From contig JAPOOK010000029.1 of NCBI GenBank assembly GCA_026713485.1, positions 1 to 39,251 of the forward strand: a stretch of DNA of 39,251 nt, given 5' to 3'. The stretch is from Chloroflexota bacterium (lineage in GTDB: Bacteria; Chloroflexota; Dehalococcoidia; UBA6926). Positions 16,430-24,241 of the stretch are shown piece after piece. The position numbers were made by a program, and so were the translations under genes. A model generated the notes under the pieces. That model was not told where the DNA came from and ran no database searches. It saw only the letters and a list, made by a program, of their open reading frames with translations. The first letter of the stretch is position 1, and each line of letters opens with the position of its first letter.

Positions 16430-17308
16430 GTGCGTAACTTTGACTATGTAGCGCCCACGTCGCTCGCTGAGGCGGTTCAGGCCTTTGGACAAGCTGGCGA
16501 TAAGGCGCGTGCCCTCGCAGGCGGCACTGACATCATCGACCAGATCCGAATCGGTCGCAGGACCCCGGAACTGCTCATTGATACCAAGCGTGTGCCTGAA
16601 ATGATGGTCTTTGAAGGTGATGGCGCCGGCGGACTTCGCATTGGCGCAGCGCTCCCACTGTCGCGTGTGCGGGACGATGCAATGGTGCAGTCTACCTTTC
16701 CCGCTCTTGCGACTGCGTCCGGCCTCGTGGGTGCCGTCCAGATACAGAATCGGGCCACACTCGGCGGCAATGTCGGCAACGCCGCCCCTTCAGGTGACAC
16801 AATCCCGCCGTTGGTGGTTCTCGGGGGCACGGTCGTCATTGCTGGCCCTCGTGGCACTCGTGAAGAACCTGTTGGAGACATCTTTGCCGGGCCCGGGCAG
16901 ATGACGCTCGCCCCGGATGAGTGCCTCGTCGAGTTTCGCGTCCCGGCGCCGAAAGCCAACAGCTCCAGCTACTATGTGCGCTTCATCCCGCGCGCGGAGA
17001 TGGACATTGCGGTTGTTGGAGTTGGTGTCGCACTGACACTTAACGGAGGCGGGCAGATTGAGGATGTGAACATCTCGCTCGCATCCGTCGCCCCAACGCC
17101 TGTCCGCGCGACCGATGCCGAAGACGTGCTGCGAGGAGAGACGCTAACCGCGGCGCTGGCGAGAGAAGCCGGTGAGCAGGCGGAGCATCACGCGTCGCCC
17201 ATCTCCGACGTGCGCGGCTCGGCCGACTATCGGCGTGAACTTACGAAAGTCCTGACACGCCGAGCTGTCGCCGCATGTGCCGCCCAACTCGGCGTCAACG
17301 TCAGTTAG
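16430..17308 (+). CDS. Molybdenum hydroxylase FAD-binding (medium) subunit, CoxM/XdhB-like
   Basis: A 292-residue flavin subunit of the xanthine dehydrogenase/CO dehydrogenase family, passing electrons from the iron-sulphur subunit to the terminal acceptor. The FAD-binding domain shows LAGGTDIIDQIR (about residues 24-35) and TLGGNVGNAAPSGD, the two pyrophosphate/isoalloxazine motifs. A CO_deh_flav_C-like domain follows. The start is GTG at 16430 (VRNFDYVAP), with a GGGGAGG/GGGGAAG ribosome site. The in-frame ATG 84 bases upstream would add an Arg-rich tail with no homology. The 2Fe-2S gene begins 10 bp downstream. The molybdopterin subunit is not next to it but lies 6.4 kb away. Confidence 0.92.
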   Translation: MRNFDYVAPTSLAEAVQAFGQAGDKARALAGGTDIIDQIRIGRRTPELLIDTKRVPEMMVFEGDGAGGLRIGAALPLSRVRDDAMVQSTFPALATASGLVGAVQIQNRATLGGNVGNAAPSGDTIPPLVVLGGTVVIAGPRGTREEPVGDIFAGPGQMTLAPDECLVEFRVPAPKANSSSYYVRFIPRAEMDIAVVGVGVALTLNGGGQIEDVNISLASVAPTPVRATDAEDVLRGETLTAALAREAGEQAEHHASPISDVRGSADYRRELTKVLTRRAVAACAAQLGVNVS

Positions 17309-17318
17309 GAGGACAGAC

Positions 17319-17801
17319 ATGACAACTACGAATCGACGCATCGTCCAATTCACGGTCAATGGCAACTCGGTGGAAGTCGCCATTACCCCTCGGCAGACAC
17401 TGCTTGAGGTGGTCAGGGACGATCTCGGCCTCACCGGTGCGAAGGAAGGATGCAGCAACGGCAACTGCGGCTCCTGCACAATTGAGGTTGATGGTGTCAC
17501 CATCAACTCCTGCTGCGCTCTTGGCGTTGAAATGGACGGCAGGGAAGTCAACACCATTGAAGGCCTCGCGCCGGGCAATGACCTTCACCCAATTCAGAAG
17601 GCCTACATGGAGAACGGCGGTTTCCAGTGCGGCATCTGCACACCGGGATTCATCCTGTCCACCGATCATCTCCTCAAGATGATTTCGAATCCAACGGAAG
17701 AGGAAATCAGGCTCCACCTCGCGGGCAACCTCTGCCGCTGCACCGGCTACGACAAGATCGTCCGATCCGTGCAGGCCGCCGCCGAAGACATGAATTCTTA
17801 A
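17319..17801 (+). CDS. Molybdenum hydroxylase 2[2Fe-2S] (small) subunit, CoxS/XdhC-like
   Basis: A 160-residue iron-sulphur subunit. The N-terminal plant-type ferredoxin domain has C45, C50, C53 and C65 (GCSNGNCGSC then the CC pair). The C-terminal helical domain carries C104/C107 (CGIC) and C139/C141 (CRC) for the second cluster. The pattern and length match the family exactly. ATG at 17319 follows AGGAGGACAGAC, a near-perfect ribosome site; the frame runs further upstream only by overlapping the preceding gene. It acts with the subunits encoded at 16430 and, by inference, 24242. Confidence 0.96.
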   Translation: MTTTNRRIVQFTVNGNSVEVAITPRQTLLEVVRDDLGLTGAKEGCSNGNCGSCTIEVDGVTINSCCALGVEMDGREVNTIEGLAPGNDLHPIQKAYMENGGFQCGICTPGFILSTDHLLKMISNPTEEEIRLHLAGNLCRCTGYDKIVRSVQAAAEDMNS

Positions 17802-17816
17802 ATCCACCCTCCCCTC

Positions 17817-17866
17817 TTTCCGGCGAAAGCCTGAATCCATCCCCTCTCTCGATGGGAGAGGGTAGG
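17817..17866 (+). repeat. Dispersed palindromic repeat plus CCCTCTC/GAGAGGG hairpin
   Basis: TTTCCGGCGAAAGCCTGAATCCAT (17817-17840, in two parts: left arm TTTCCGGCGAAAGCC, right arm TGAATCCAT) belongs to the dispersed family. It is followed by a hairpin with arms CCCTCTC and GAGAGGG. The right arm runs into the purine-rich ribosome site of the next gene, so translation initiation there may be affected. Confidence 0.6.
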
Positions 17867-17880
17867 GAGGGAGGAACGCC

Positions 17881-19422
17881 ATGACCCAGACGCAATCTGC
17901 CGCCACCCTAGTTCGTGGGCGCTATGTTCTCACACGAGCGGAGCACGATGGTGCCGCCACCCTGCTCAATGACGCCGCCGTCGCCGTAGCGGCAGACGGC
18001 TCCATCATCGAGGCCGGCAGCTTCGACGATCTCCGCTCCCGCCACGCCGCCGCAGACGTCATCGGCGACGGCTCCCATTTCGTTCTCCCGGGCCTCGTCA
18101 ACGCCCACCACCATGGTCGCGGCGTTTCCTACATGCAGTTGGGACAGCCCGACGGCGCGCTCGAGACGTGGCTGAATCTGGCGTGGGGTCGCAAGCCCAT
18201 GGACTCCTATGTCATGGGCCTCTACACTCTCATGCAACAGCTCCGCTCTGGCACCACCGCCGTCATGTTCAATCAGGCCGGCCCACTCTCCGAGGCCGAG
18301 GGCACCCTGACCGCTTTCCGTGAAGTGGGTATGCGCACCGCGTTTTCCATCGGATTCCGCTCCCAGTGCTTCCTCGTCTACGGCGACGACGATGAGTTCC
18401 TCGCCGGCCTCCCGGATGATCTCTCGCAGACTGCCCGAGCCGTCGTGGAAGGCTCTCGCGTCGCCTTTGAGGACAACCTCAACCTTGTTCTAGACCTCCA
18501 CGAGCGATATGAGAAGCCGGATCCGCAGGCCGTCCGTATCCTGCTCAGTCCCTCCGGCTACCACTGGGCGGACGAAGACACCCTCCGCCGCATCGTCGAC
18601 ACCGCGCGTGCCAACAACATGGGCATCCACACCCACGTCCTTGAGACCGTCTACCAGCGTCTCTATGCCAACCGCACCACCGGCCAATCCCCCGTGCAAC
18701 GACTCGCGGACATCGGCATGGGCGGCCCCGGCGTCTCCTACGCCCACTGCGTCTGGGTCACGGAGGATGACATCCGCATCCTCACTGAAACCGGCACCTC
18801 AGTCAGCCACAACGCCAGCTCCAACCTGCGACTCCACAGCGGCATCGCCCCTGTCCGCGCCATGCTGGACGCCGGCGTCAACGTTGGAATCGGCACGGAC
18901 AGCGTCGGCATCAACGACGACGATGATCTGCTGCAGGAGATCGGCCTCAGCCAGCGTCTCCACCGCGTGCCGGGCCTCGATAACCGTCACGTCACTCCCG
19001 GCGAACTGCTACACATGGCCACGCTCGGCGGCGCGAAAGCCCTCACCCTTGACGAACACATAGGCAGCCTCGAGCCTGGTAAACGCGCCGATATCGTCAT
19101 GCTCAACTGGGACCGGGTCTCCTACCCCTATCTCGATAGCGAACTTGATCCCCTTGAAGTTCTGGTCTCGCGAGCCCGCGGGCGCGATGTGCGAACCGTC
19201 TTGATCGATGGCCGCGTCGTCTATAACAACGGCGAATTTCCCACACTCAACGTCCCCGCCATCACCATGCGCATCCAGGAAGTCCTACAAGGCCCCCCAC
19301 CCCCGGAAGCCCTAATCCGTCGACAAGCCGCCCAAGCCCTGGATCCCCACATCCGCGCCTACTACCGCGACTGGCAACTCCCCGACGGCCCCCAGCACGC
19401 GCTCCGCAACGCCCGCGCCTAA
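17881..19422 (+). CDS. Amidohydrolase, ATZ/TRZ (chlorohydrolase/aminohydrolase) family
   Basis: A 513-residue metal-dependent hydrolase of the subfamily that deaminates or dechlorinates N-heterocycles (guanine or 8-oxoguanine deaminase, adenosine-type deaminases, atrazine hydrolases). The metal site starts with LPGLVNAHHHG (H76-x-H78). IHTHV (about 250-254), SYAHC (about 286-290), SHNASSNLRLHSG and IGTDSVGIN with its catalytic Asp near 340 complete the family pattern. The C-terminal beta-sandwich (SLEPGKRADIVMLNWD) is typical. ATG at 17881 has a GGGAGGGAGG ribosome site. It lies between subunits of a molybdenum hydroxylase and ahead of two M20 proteins, which suggests a shared role in breaking down a nitrogenous heterocycle. 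The exact substrate cannot be read from sequence. Confidence 0.92.
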   Translation: MTQTQSAATLVRGRYVLTRAEHDGAATLLNDAAVAVAADGSIIEAGSFDDLRSRHAAADVIGDGSHFVLPGLVNAHHHGRGVSYMQLGQPDGALETWLNLAWGRKPMDSYVMGLYTLMQQLRSGTTAVMFNQAGPLSEAEGTLTAFREVGMRTAFSIGFRSQCFLVYGDDDEFLAGLPDDLSQTARAVVEGSRVAFEDNLNLVLDLHERYEKPDPQAVRILLSPSGYHWADEDTLRRIVDTARANNMGIHTHVLETVYQRLYANRTTGQSPVQRLADIGMGGPGVSYAHCVWVTEDDIRILTETGTSVSHNASSNLRLHSGIAPVRAMLDAGVNVGIGTDSVGINDDDDLLQEIGLSQRLHRVPGLDNRHVTPGELLHMATLGGAKALTLDEHIGSLEPGKRADIVMLNWDRVSYPYLDSELDPLEVLVSRARGRDVRTVLIDGRVVYNNGEFPTLNVPAITMRIQEVLQGPPPPEALIRRQAAQALDPHIRAYYRDWQLPDGPQHALRNARA

Positions 19423-19473
19423 CCCCCATGCTGTACTATCCCCATAACGTGTCAACACACAAGGGGGTGAGTG

Positions 19474-20715
19474 ATGACAACGGACATCGGCGCGCAGATA
19501 GACGCCCACATCGATGAAGCAGAAATCGTGGAATTGATGCGGCGGCTCCATCAGCACCAGAGCTTCCCGCCGTATGAGGCAAGCGCCATGGCTGAGCTAC
19601 AGTCGTGGCTCGCAGAACGCGGCATCAATGCCGATCTTATCGATTTGGCTGATGAGCCAAGTCGTCCAAACCTGTTCTATAGGATGGAGGGCACGGGCGG
19701 CGGCAAGAACGTCATGTTCAACGGACACATGGACATTGATCCCGTCCCTATGAACTTCGAGGGTGATCCGTGGGAATTCAAGATTGAGGACGGCAAGGTG
19801 TACGGTCACGGCCTCGTCAACATGAAGTCCGGCGTCGCCGCCGCGGCGGCAGCCTTTATCGCCCTCCACAGGGCTGGCATCCCCATGCGCGGCGATGTGC
19901 TGATGACCGCCGTTGTTGGCGAGCTGCAGGGTGGATCAGGGGCCGTCGACCTTGTGCAGCGCGGCCTGCTGGGCGATGTGTGCATCATCCCCGAACCCAG
20001 CGACATGGAACTGCTTCTACTTCACGCCGGCGCAATCCAATTCCTGGTCCACACCTATGGCGAATCGGCGTGGATCGGCGCGATGCACAACATGAAGCAC
20101 GTCAACGCCGCTGAGAATCTTGCCCGTATTGTCATCGCCCTCAAGGACTTTGAGTTCGATTCCCCGCGGCGTGAGGAGTTCCCCGGCCTGCCACGCCTCA
20201 TCGTCGGCGGCATCAACGGCGGCATCGGGCGCCAATATGCACACTGGCGGGCTTCTTATGTCCCTGATTTTGCGTCTGCCATCCTGGAAGTGCGCGGCCT
20301 CCCGGAACAGGACTACGATGACATCCAACGTCAGATTGAAGACGTCATCAGGAGCGTTGCCGATGGCGATCCCGATTTCAAATGGGAGATTGAGCGGCCA
20401 CCTGCCACCAACGCGCCCGAATGGCAGAGCCTAAAAACCGAAGCCTATGGCATTGACCTGCCTCTCGAACACTTCCTGAACCAAACCATCGCCAAGCACC
20501 ACCGTGAGGTACGGAACGAAGACCCGGGCTGGATGTCTTCCAACGCCTGGGCTGATTCTGGCCATTTCACCAACGCCGGCTGTGTGTCAGTCTGCTACGG
20601 ACCCAGCGCTCAAAGGATGTTCATGCGGGAGTACGGTGTGGAGGTGAAGTGGGTGGTGGACTGCGCAAAGATCATCGCCCGTGCCGCCGTCGACATAGCA
20701 AATATGGACAAGTAA
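19474..20715 (+). CDS. M20-family (ArgE/DapE-like) protein, copy 1, with altered metal-site residues
   Basis: A 413-residue member of the M20 metallopeptidase/deacylase family. The first zinc motif GHMDIDP (H85, D87) is intact, and EP (E174) is kept. Other positions differ from the family: the bridging Asp in G-x-G-x-x-D-M-K is Asn (GHGLVNMKSG, N116); the Glu-Glu pair is Glu-Leu (VGELQGG, E150/L151); the dimer-domain His appears as Trp (GESAW, W200); and the C-terminal segment reads GPSAQRMFMREYG, with no His. ATG at 19474 follows AAGGGGGTGAG. It is about 85-90% identical by eye to the next gene. It may bind a single metal, act on an unusual amide, or be non-hydrolytic. Confidence 0.88.
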   Translation: MTTDIGAQIDAHIDEAEIVELMRRLHQHQSFPPYEASAMAELQSWLAERGINADLIDLADEPSRPNLFYRMEGTGGGKNVMFNGHMDIDPVPMNFEGDPWEFKIEDGKVYGHGLVNMKSGVAAAAAAFIALHRAGIPMRGDVLMTAVVGELQGGSGAVDLVQRGLLGDVCIIPEPSDMELLLLHAGAIQFLVHTYGESAWIGAMHNMKHVNAAENLARIVIALKDFEFDSPRREEFPGLPRLIVGGINGGIGRQYAHWRASYVPDFASAILEVRGLPEQDYDDIQRQIEDVIRSVADGDPDFKWEIERPPATNAPEWQSLKTEAYGIDLPLEHFLNQTIAKHHREVRNEDPGWMSSNAWADSGHFTNAGCVSVCYGPSAQRMFMREYGVEVKWVVDCAKIIARAAVDIANMDK

Positions 20716-20780
20716 CCCAATCATGCTGCCGTAACACCCCCTCTCGTGGTAACGTGTCCGCACAACACAGGGGGTGTGTT

Positions 20781-22019
20781 ATGACAACCGACATCGGCGC
20801 GCAGATTGACGCCCACATCGATGAAGCAGAAATCGTGGAGTTGATGCGACGGCTCCACCAGCACCAGAGCTTCCCGCCGCATGAGGCCAGCGCCATGGCA
20901 GAACTCCAGGCGTGGCTCGCAGAACGCGGCATCAATGCCGATCTCATCGACGTCGCAGACGAACCCGGCCGCCCGAACCTCTACTACAAGATGGCGGGTA
21001 CCGGCGGCGGCAAGAACGTCATGTACAACGGCCACATGGACATTGATCCCGTCCCGATGTACTTCGAAGGCGATCCGTGGGAATTCAAGATCGAAGACGG
21101 CATGATCTACGCCCATGGCCTCATCAACATGAAGGCCGGCGTCGCGGCCGCAGCCGCAGCCTTTATCGCACTCCACCGCGCCGGCATCCGTATGCGAGGC
21201 GATCTCCTCATGACTGCCGTCGTCGGCGAGTTGCAGGGCGGTGTAGGAGCAGTAGACCTCGTCCAGCGAGGCCTGCTTGGCGATGTCTGCATCATCCCGG
21301 AGCCGACCGGCATGGAACTCCTTCCACTCCACGCGGGCGCCATCCAATTCCTCGTCCATACCATTGGCGAGGCAGCGTGGATCGGTGCGATGCACAACAT
21401 GAGTTACGTCAACGCCGCCGAGAAGTTGGCCCGCATCATCACCGCTCTCGAGGGCTTTGAATTCGATTCGCCTCGACGCGAAGAGTTCCCCGGCCTCCCA
21501 CGCCTTATAGTTGGAGGCATCAACGGCGGCATCGGCCGGCAATACGCCCACTGGCGCGCCTCCTACGTCCCGGATTTTGCGTCTGCCATCCTTGAGGTCC
21601 GCGGCCTCCCGGGACAGGACTACGATGACATCCAGCGACAGATCGAAGACGTCATCAGGGGCGTCGCGGACGGTGATCCCGACTTCAAATGGGAGATCGA
21701 GCGCCCTCCCGCTACCAACCGCCCCGAATGGCAGAGCCTGAAGACTGAGGCATATGGCATTGACCTGCCCCCGGAGCACTTTCTCAACCAGACCATCGTC
21801 AAATATCACCGTGAGGTCAGGAACGAAGAGCCAGGCTGGATATCCTCAAACGCATTCAACGATTCCGGCCACTACACCAACGCCGGCTGCGACTCCCTCT
21901 GCTACGGCCCCGGAGGCCACACCATCATCCGCGAGTACGGCACCGAGATAAAACGCGTCGTAGACTGCGCCAAAATCATAGCCAGAGCCGCCGCAGAAAT
22001 GGCCAACATGGACAAGTAG
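20781..22019 (+). CDS. M20-family (ArgE/DapE-like) protein, copy 2
   Basis: A 412-residue tandem duplicate of the preceding gene. It carries the same changes at the family metal positions (GHGLINMKAG with Asn for the bridging Asp; VGELQGG with Leu for the second Glu; GEAAW with Trp for the dimer-domain His). Unlike copy 1 it keeps a His in the C-terminal segment (GPGGHTIIREYG). The start is ATG at 20781, preceded by CAGGGGGTGTGTT. The frame is open upstream to 20649, but that part overlaps the end of copy 1 and is not homologous. The leader of copy 1 (AACGTGTC...ACACA...GGGGGTG) is repeated here, so the duplication included the leader. Confidence 0.88.
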   Translation: MTTDIGAQIDAHIDEAEIVELMRRLHQHQSFPPHEASAMAELQAWLAERGINADLIDVADEPGRPNLYYKMAGTGGGKNVMYNGHMDIDPVPMYFEGDPWEFKIEDGMIYAHGLINMKAGVAAAAAAFIALHRAGIRMRGDLLMTAVVGELQGGVGAVDLVQRGLLGDVCIIPEPTGMELLPLHAGAIQFLVHTIGEAAWIGAMHNMSYVNAAEKLARIITALEGFEFDSPRREEFPGLPRLIVGGINGGIGRQYAHWRASYVPDFASAILEVRGLPGQDYDDIQRQIEDVIRGVADGDPDFKWEIERPPATNRPEWQSLKTEAYGIDLPPEHFLNQTIVKYHREVRNEEPGWISSNAFNDSGHYTNAGCDSLCYGPGGHTIIREYGTEIKRVVDCAKIIARAAAEMANMDK

Positions 22020-22032
22020 ACCTGCCGTCCCC

Positions 22033-22058
22033 TCATTCCGGCGAAAGCCGGAATCCAT
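22033..22058 (+). repeat. Dispersed palindromic repeat (best-preserved copy)
   Basis: A clean inverted repeat: ATTCCGGC and GCCGGAAT around GAAA, ending ATCCAT. A GC-rich CTCCCCGCGGGAG hairpin follows at about 22071-22090. It lies after the second M20 gene and could end its transcript. Confidence 0.7.
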
Positions 22059-22218
22059 CGGGAAATCTCCACTCCCCGCGGGAGCGGGCAAGGGTGAGGA
22101 GGCGCAGAATTGCTCATCCCCCCTCGCCGCGTTGCCCCTTGGCACGCAGATTCCCTAAGATGGTATAGCTTCAAATCATTCACCAGACCACGAAACACGA
22201 AATCCGGGACGATAACCA

Positions 22219-22380
22219 ATGGCCACCAAATCAAGACGGCAAGAAAAGAAAGAGACTCCTTCGGAACGTTTTGAAAAGGCCGTTGCCAAGGTCATGGCTC
22301 GCCAAGAGCGGGCAAGAGAGCGCCAGGAACGCAAGCAACGCGAAACTGAAGCTGCTCAGCCCCCCGCCAACTCCTCCTGA
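22219..22380 (+). CDS. Possible small, highly charged protein (53 residues)
   Basis: ATG at 22219 to TGA at 22380 encodes a Lys/Arg/Glu-rich peptide (for example RQERARERQERKQRE) with no Cys and no membrane segment, probably a single basic-acidic helix. There is no clear ribosome site. It lies in the 415-bp gap between the second M20 gene and the DUF262 gene, on the same strand as both. I do not recognise a family. The charge bias and clean frame argue for coding, but short ORFs like this can occur by chance. Confidence 0.35.
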   Translation: MATKSRRQEKKETPSERFEKAVAKVMARQERARERQERKQRETEAAQPPANSS

Positions 22381-22434
22381 ACCAGATTCCGCCCTTAGTT
22401 CACTAGCTCAAACAACTCGCTCCTTGGAGGCCCC

Positions 22435-24102
22435 ATGCCTGCGAAGATAACTGCGACCGAACAGAATCTAGTTCATGTGTTTGGTGATGGATACTTCTTC
22501 GAGATTCCCCTGTACCAGCGCCCCTACGCTTGGACAGAGGAGCACGTAGAGGCGCTTCTCGACGATCTGCAAGATGCAATGAGGCACGACAGAGAAGAGC
22601 CGTACTTTTTGGGCAGCGTTGTCCTGATCAAGAATGACGATGATCCAAGGAGCGAGGTCGTCGACGGGCAGCAGCGACTAACCACCCTTACGATGCTTTT
22701 CTGCGTGCTTCGTGACCTCTCCGATGATGACGAACTCGATGAATTTGTGCGTCAGGCTGGTAGTGTGGTCAAGGGCACCCAAGACAGATATCGACTTACT
22801 GCCAGACGCCGTGATCAAAGTTTCTTCGAAACTCATATTCAGAGGAAGGGCAGCCTCAATCAATTCCTTGATCTCGACCCAATCGATTTTTCCGACAGCC
22901 AACGGCATATGTTCGAGAACACCAAATATCTGAGGGACCAGCTTGTCCAGCTAAGCAGTGAGGAACGAAAGGGACTGGCTATATACGTTGCCCAGCGATG
23001 TTTCCTAGCGGCGGTGTCTGCCTCGGACGGAAACTCTGCGCGCCGGATATGCTCGGTGATGAACGATAGAGGTCTTGATTTATCGGCCACTGATGTATTG
23101 AAGGCAGAGATACTAGACGCTATTTCGGACTCTGATACTCAAGACGAATATGCCGCTAAATGGGAGAGCATTGAGGAAAACCTCGGGCGCGATGACTTCA
23201 GGGACCTTTTTGCCCACATACGGACGATTCATCGTAAGGACAAGCTGCGTCATACACTCGAGGAGGAATTCCGAGATTACGTACTTGGCGACTTGACATC
23301 GGCCAAGGCGACGGCGTTCGTGGATGAGGAACTTGAACTCTATGCAGATGCATACGAGATGGTATTGAGATCAACGTATGAGAGTACTGAAGGCGCTGAC
23401 AAGATTAATGCCTTACTGCGTCATCTAAACAGGCTAAACAACTTCGACTGGATACCCCCGGCAATGGAATATTTTCGTCGGATGAAAGGTCAGCCCGACA
23501 AACTGCTCAAATTCAGCCTAGACCTCGAAAGACTCGCCTACGGGCTATTCATCCGAAAGGCAAACGTCAATGAGAGGATTGATAGGTATTCGAAGGTGAC
23601 TAGCGCCATTCAGAATGGCGAGAGCCTTTCCGATGATGCCAGTCCACTTCAGCTAACAGCCGACGAAAGGAGTGAAATCCTAGCAACCCTCAATGGAGGC
23701 ATTTACGATCAGTACCGAGTTCCTGCGCCTTTGTTGCTAAGACTAGACAGCATATTGGCGGAAGGCGGAGTCAGGTACCAACATCCTATTATCAGCATTG
23801 AACACGTCTTACCACAGAATCCGGCTGAAGACTCACAGTGGATGAAATGGTTTCCCAATGAAGACGAGCGCAAGCGATGGACCCACCGGTTGGCGAATCT
23901 CGTACTACTTTCGCGACGCAAGAATACACGAGCATCCAACTATGACTTTGAGCGCAAGAAGAGAGAGTATTTTCAGAGACAAGGCACCACCACTTTCGCC
24001 CTTACTACGCAAGTAGTTGACCAGCCCAGTTGGAATCCAAATGTATTGGAGCGACGCCAAGAGGAATTGATTGCTACGCTCAAGAGAGAATGGCGCCTCT
24101 AG
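22435..24102 (+). CDS. DUF262-DUF1524 protein, GmrSD-like type IV restriction candidate
   Basis: A 555-residue protein with two recognisable ends. The N-terminal DUF262 domain (ParB-like fold, GmrS/GmrD N) has IPLYQRPYAW (24-33) and VDGQQRLTTL (76-85), a nucleotide-binding/NTPase signature. The C-terminal DUF1524 HNH-type nuclease has SIEHVLPQN (His457), HRLANLVLL (Asn488) and a closing Asn with YDFERKK (about 497-507). This single-chain layout is that of GmrSD-type modification-dependent nucleases and related phage-defence proteins. Ribosome site TTGGAGG precedes the ATG. Codon use (many ATA, CTA, AGA, GTA) and lower GC differ from both neighbours, which suggests horizontal arrival between two parts of a metabolic locus. 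Confidence 0.87.
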   Translation: MPAKITATEQNLVHVFGDGYFFEIPLYQRPYAWTEEHVEALLDDLQDAMRHDREEPYFLGSVVLIKNDDDPRSEVVDGQQRLTTLTMLFCVLRDLSDDDELDEFVRQAGSVVKGTQDRYRLTARRRDQSFFETHIQRKGSLNQFLDLDPIDFSDSQRHMFENTKYLRDQLVQLSSEERKGLAIYVAQRCFLAAVSASDGNSARRICSVMNDRGLDLSATDVLKAEILDAISDSDTQDEYAAKWESIEENLGRDDFRDLFAHIRTIHRKDKLRHTLEEEFRDYVLGDLTSAKATAFVDEELELYADAYEMVLRSTYESTEGADKINALLRHLNRLNNFDWIPPAMEYFRRMKGQPDKLLKFSLDLERLAYGLFIRKANVNERIDRYSKVTSAIQNGESLSDDASPLQLTADERSEILATLNGGIYDQYRVPAPLLLRLDSILAEGGVRYQHPIISIEHVLPQNPAEDSQWMKWFPNEDERKRWTHRLANLVLLSRRKNTRASNYDFERKKREYFQRQGTTTFALTTQVVDQPSWNPNVLERRQEELIATLKREWRL

Positions 24103-24103
24103 G

Positions 24104-24123
24104 CCTCCCTCCCTCCCTCCCTC
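24104..24123 (+). repeat. CCCT tetranucleotide tract
   Basis: About four and a half CCTC/CCCT units begin one base after the DUF262 stop codon. The rest of the gap up to 24241 holds only the GGAGGT ribosome site of the next gene and a possible TAAACT -10 near 24144. Confidence 0.7.
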
Positions 24124-24241
24124 GCCCCCACGCGCGCGATGCGCTAAACTAACCCTGTCGTCGTATAGCCTCGTCTCGGACTGGACAAGCGGCGGCAGAG
24201 GGACGCGGCGCATTGGCGCGCCGCAATGGAGGTAAACACAC

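Noticed and set aside
20721-21809. 362-codon minus-strand frame opposite the second M20 gene
   Set aside because: Antisense shadow; an analogous shadow lies opposite copy 1 and owes its length to GC-rich codon positions.
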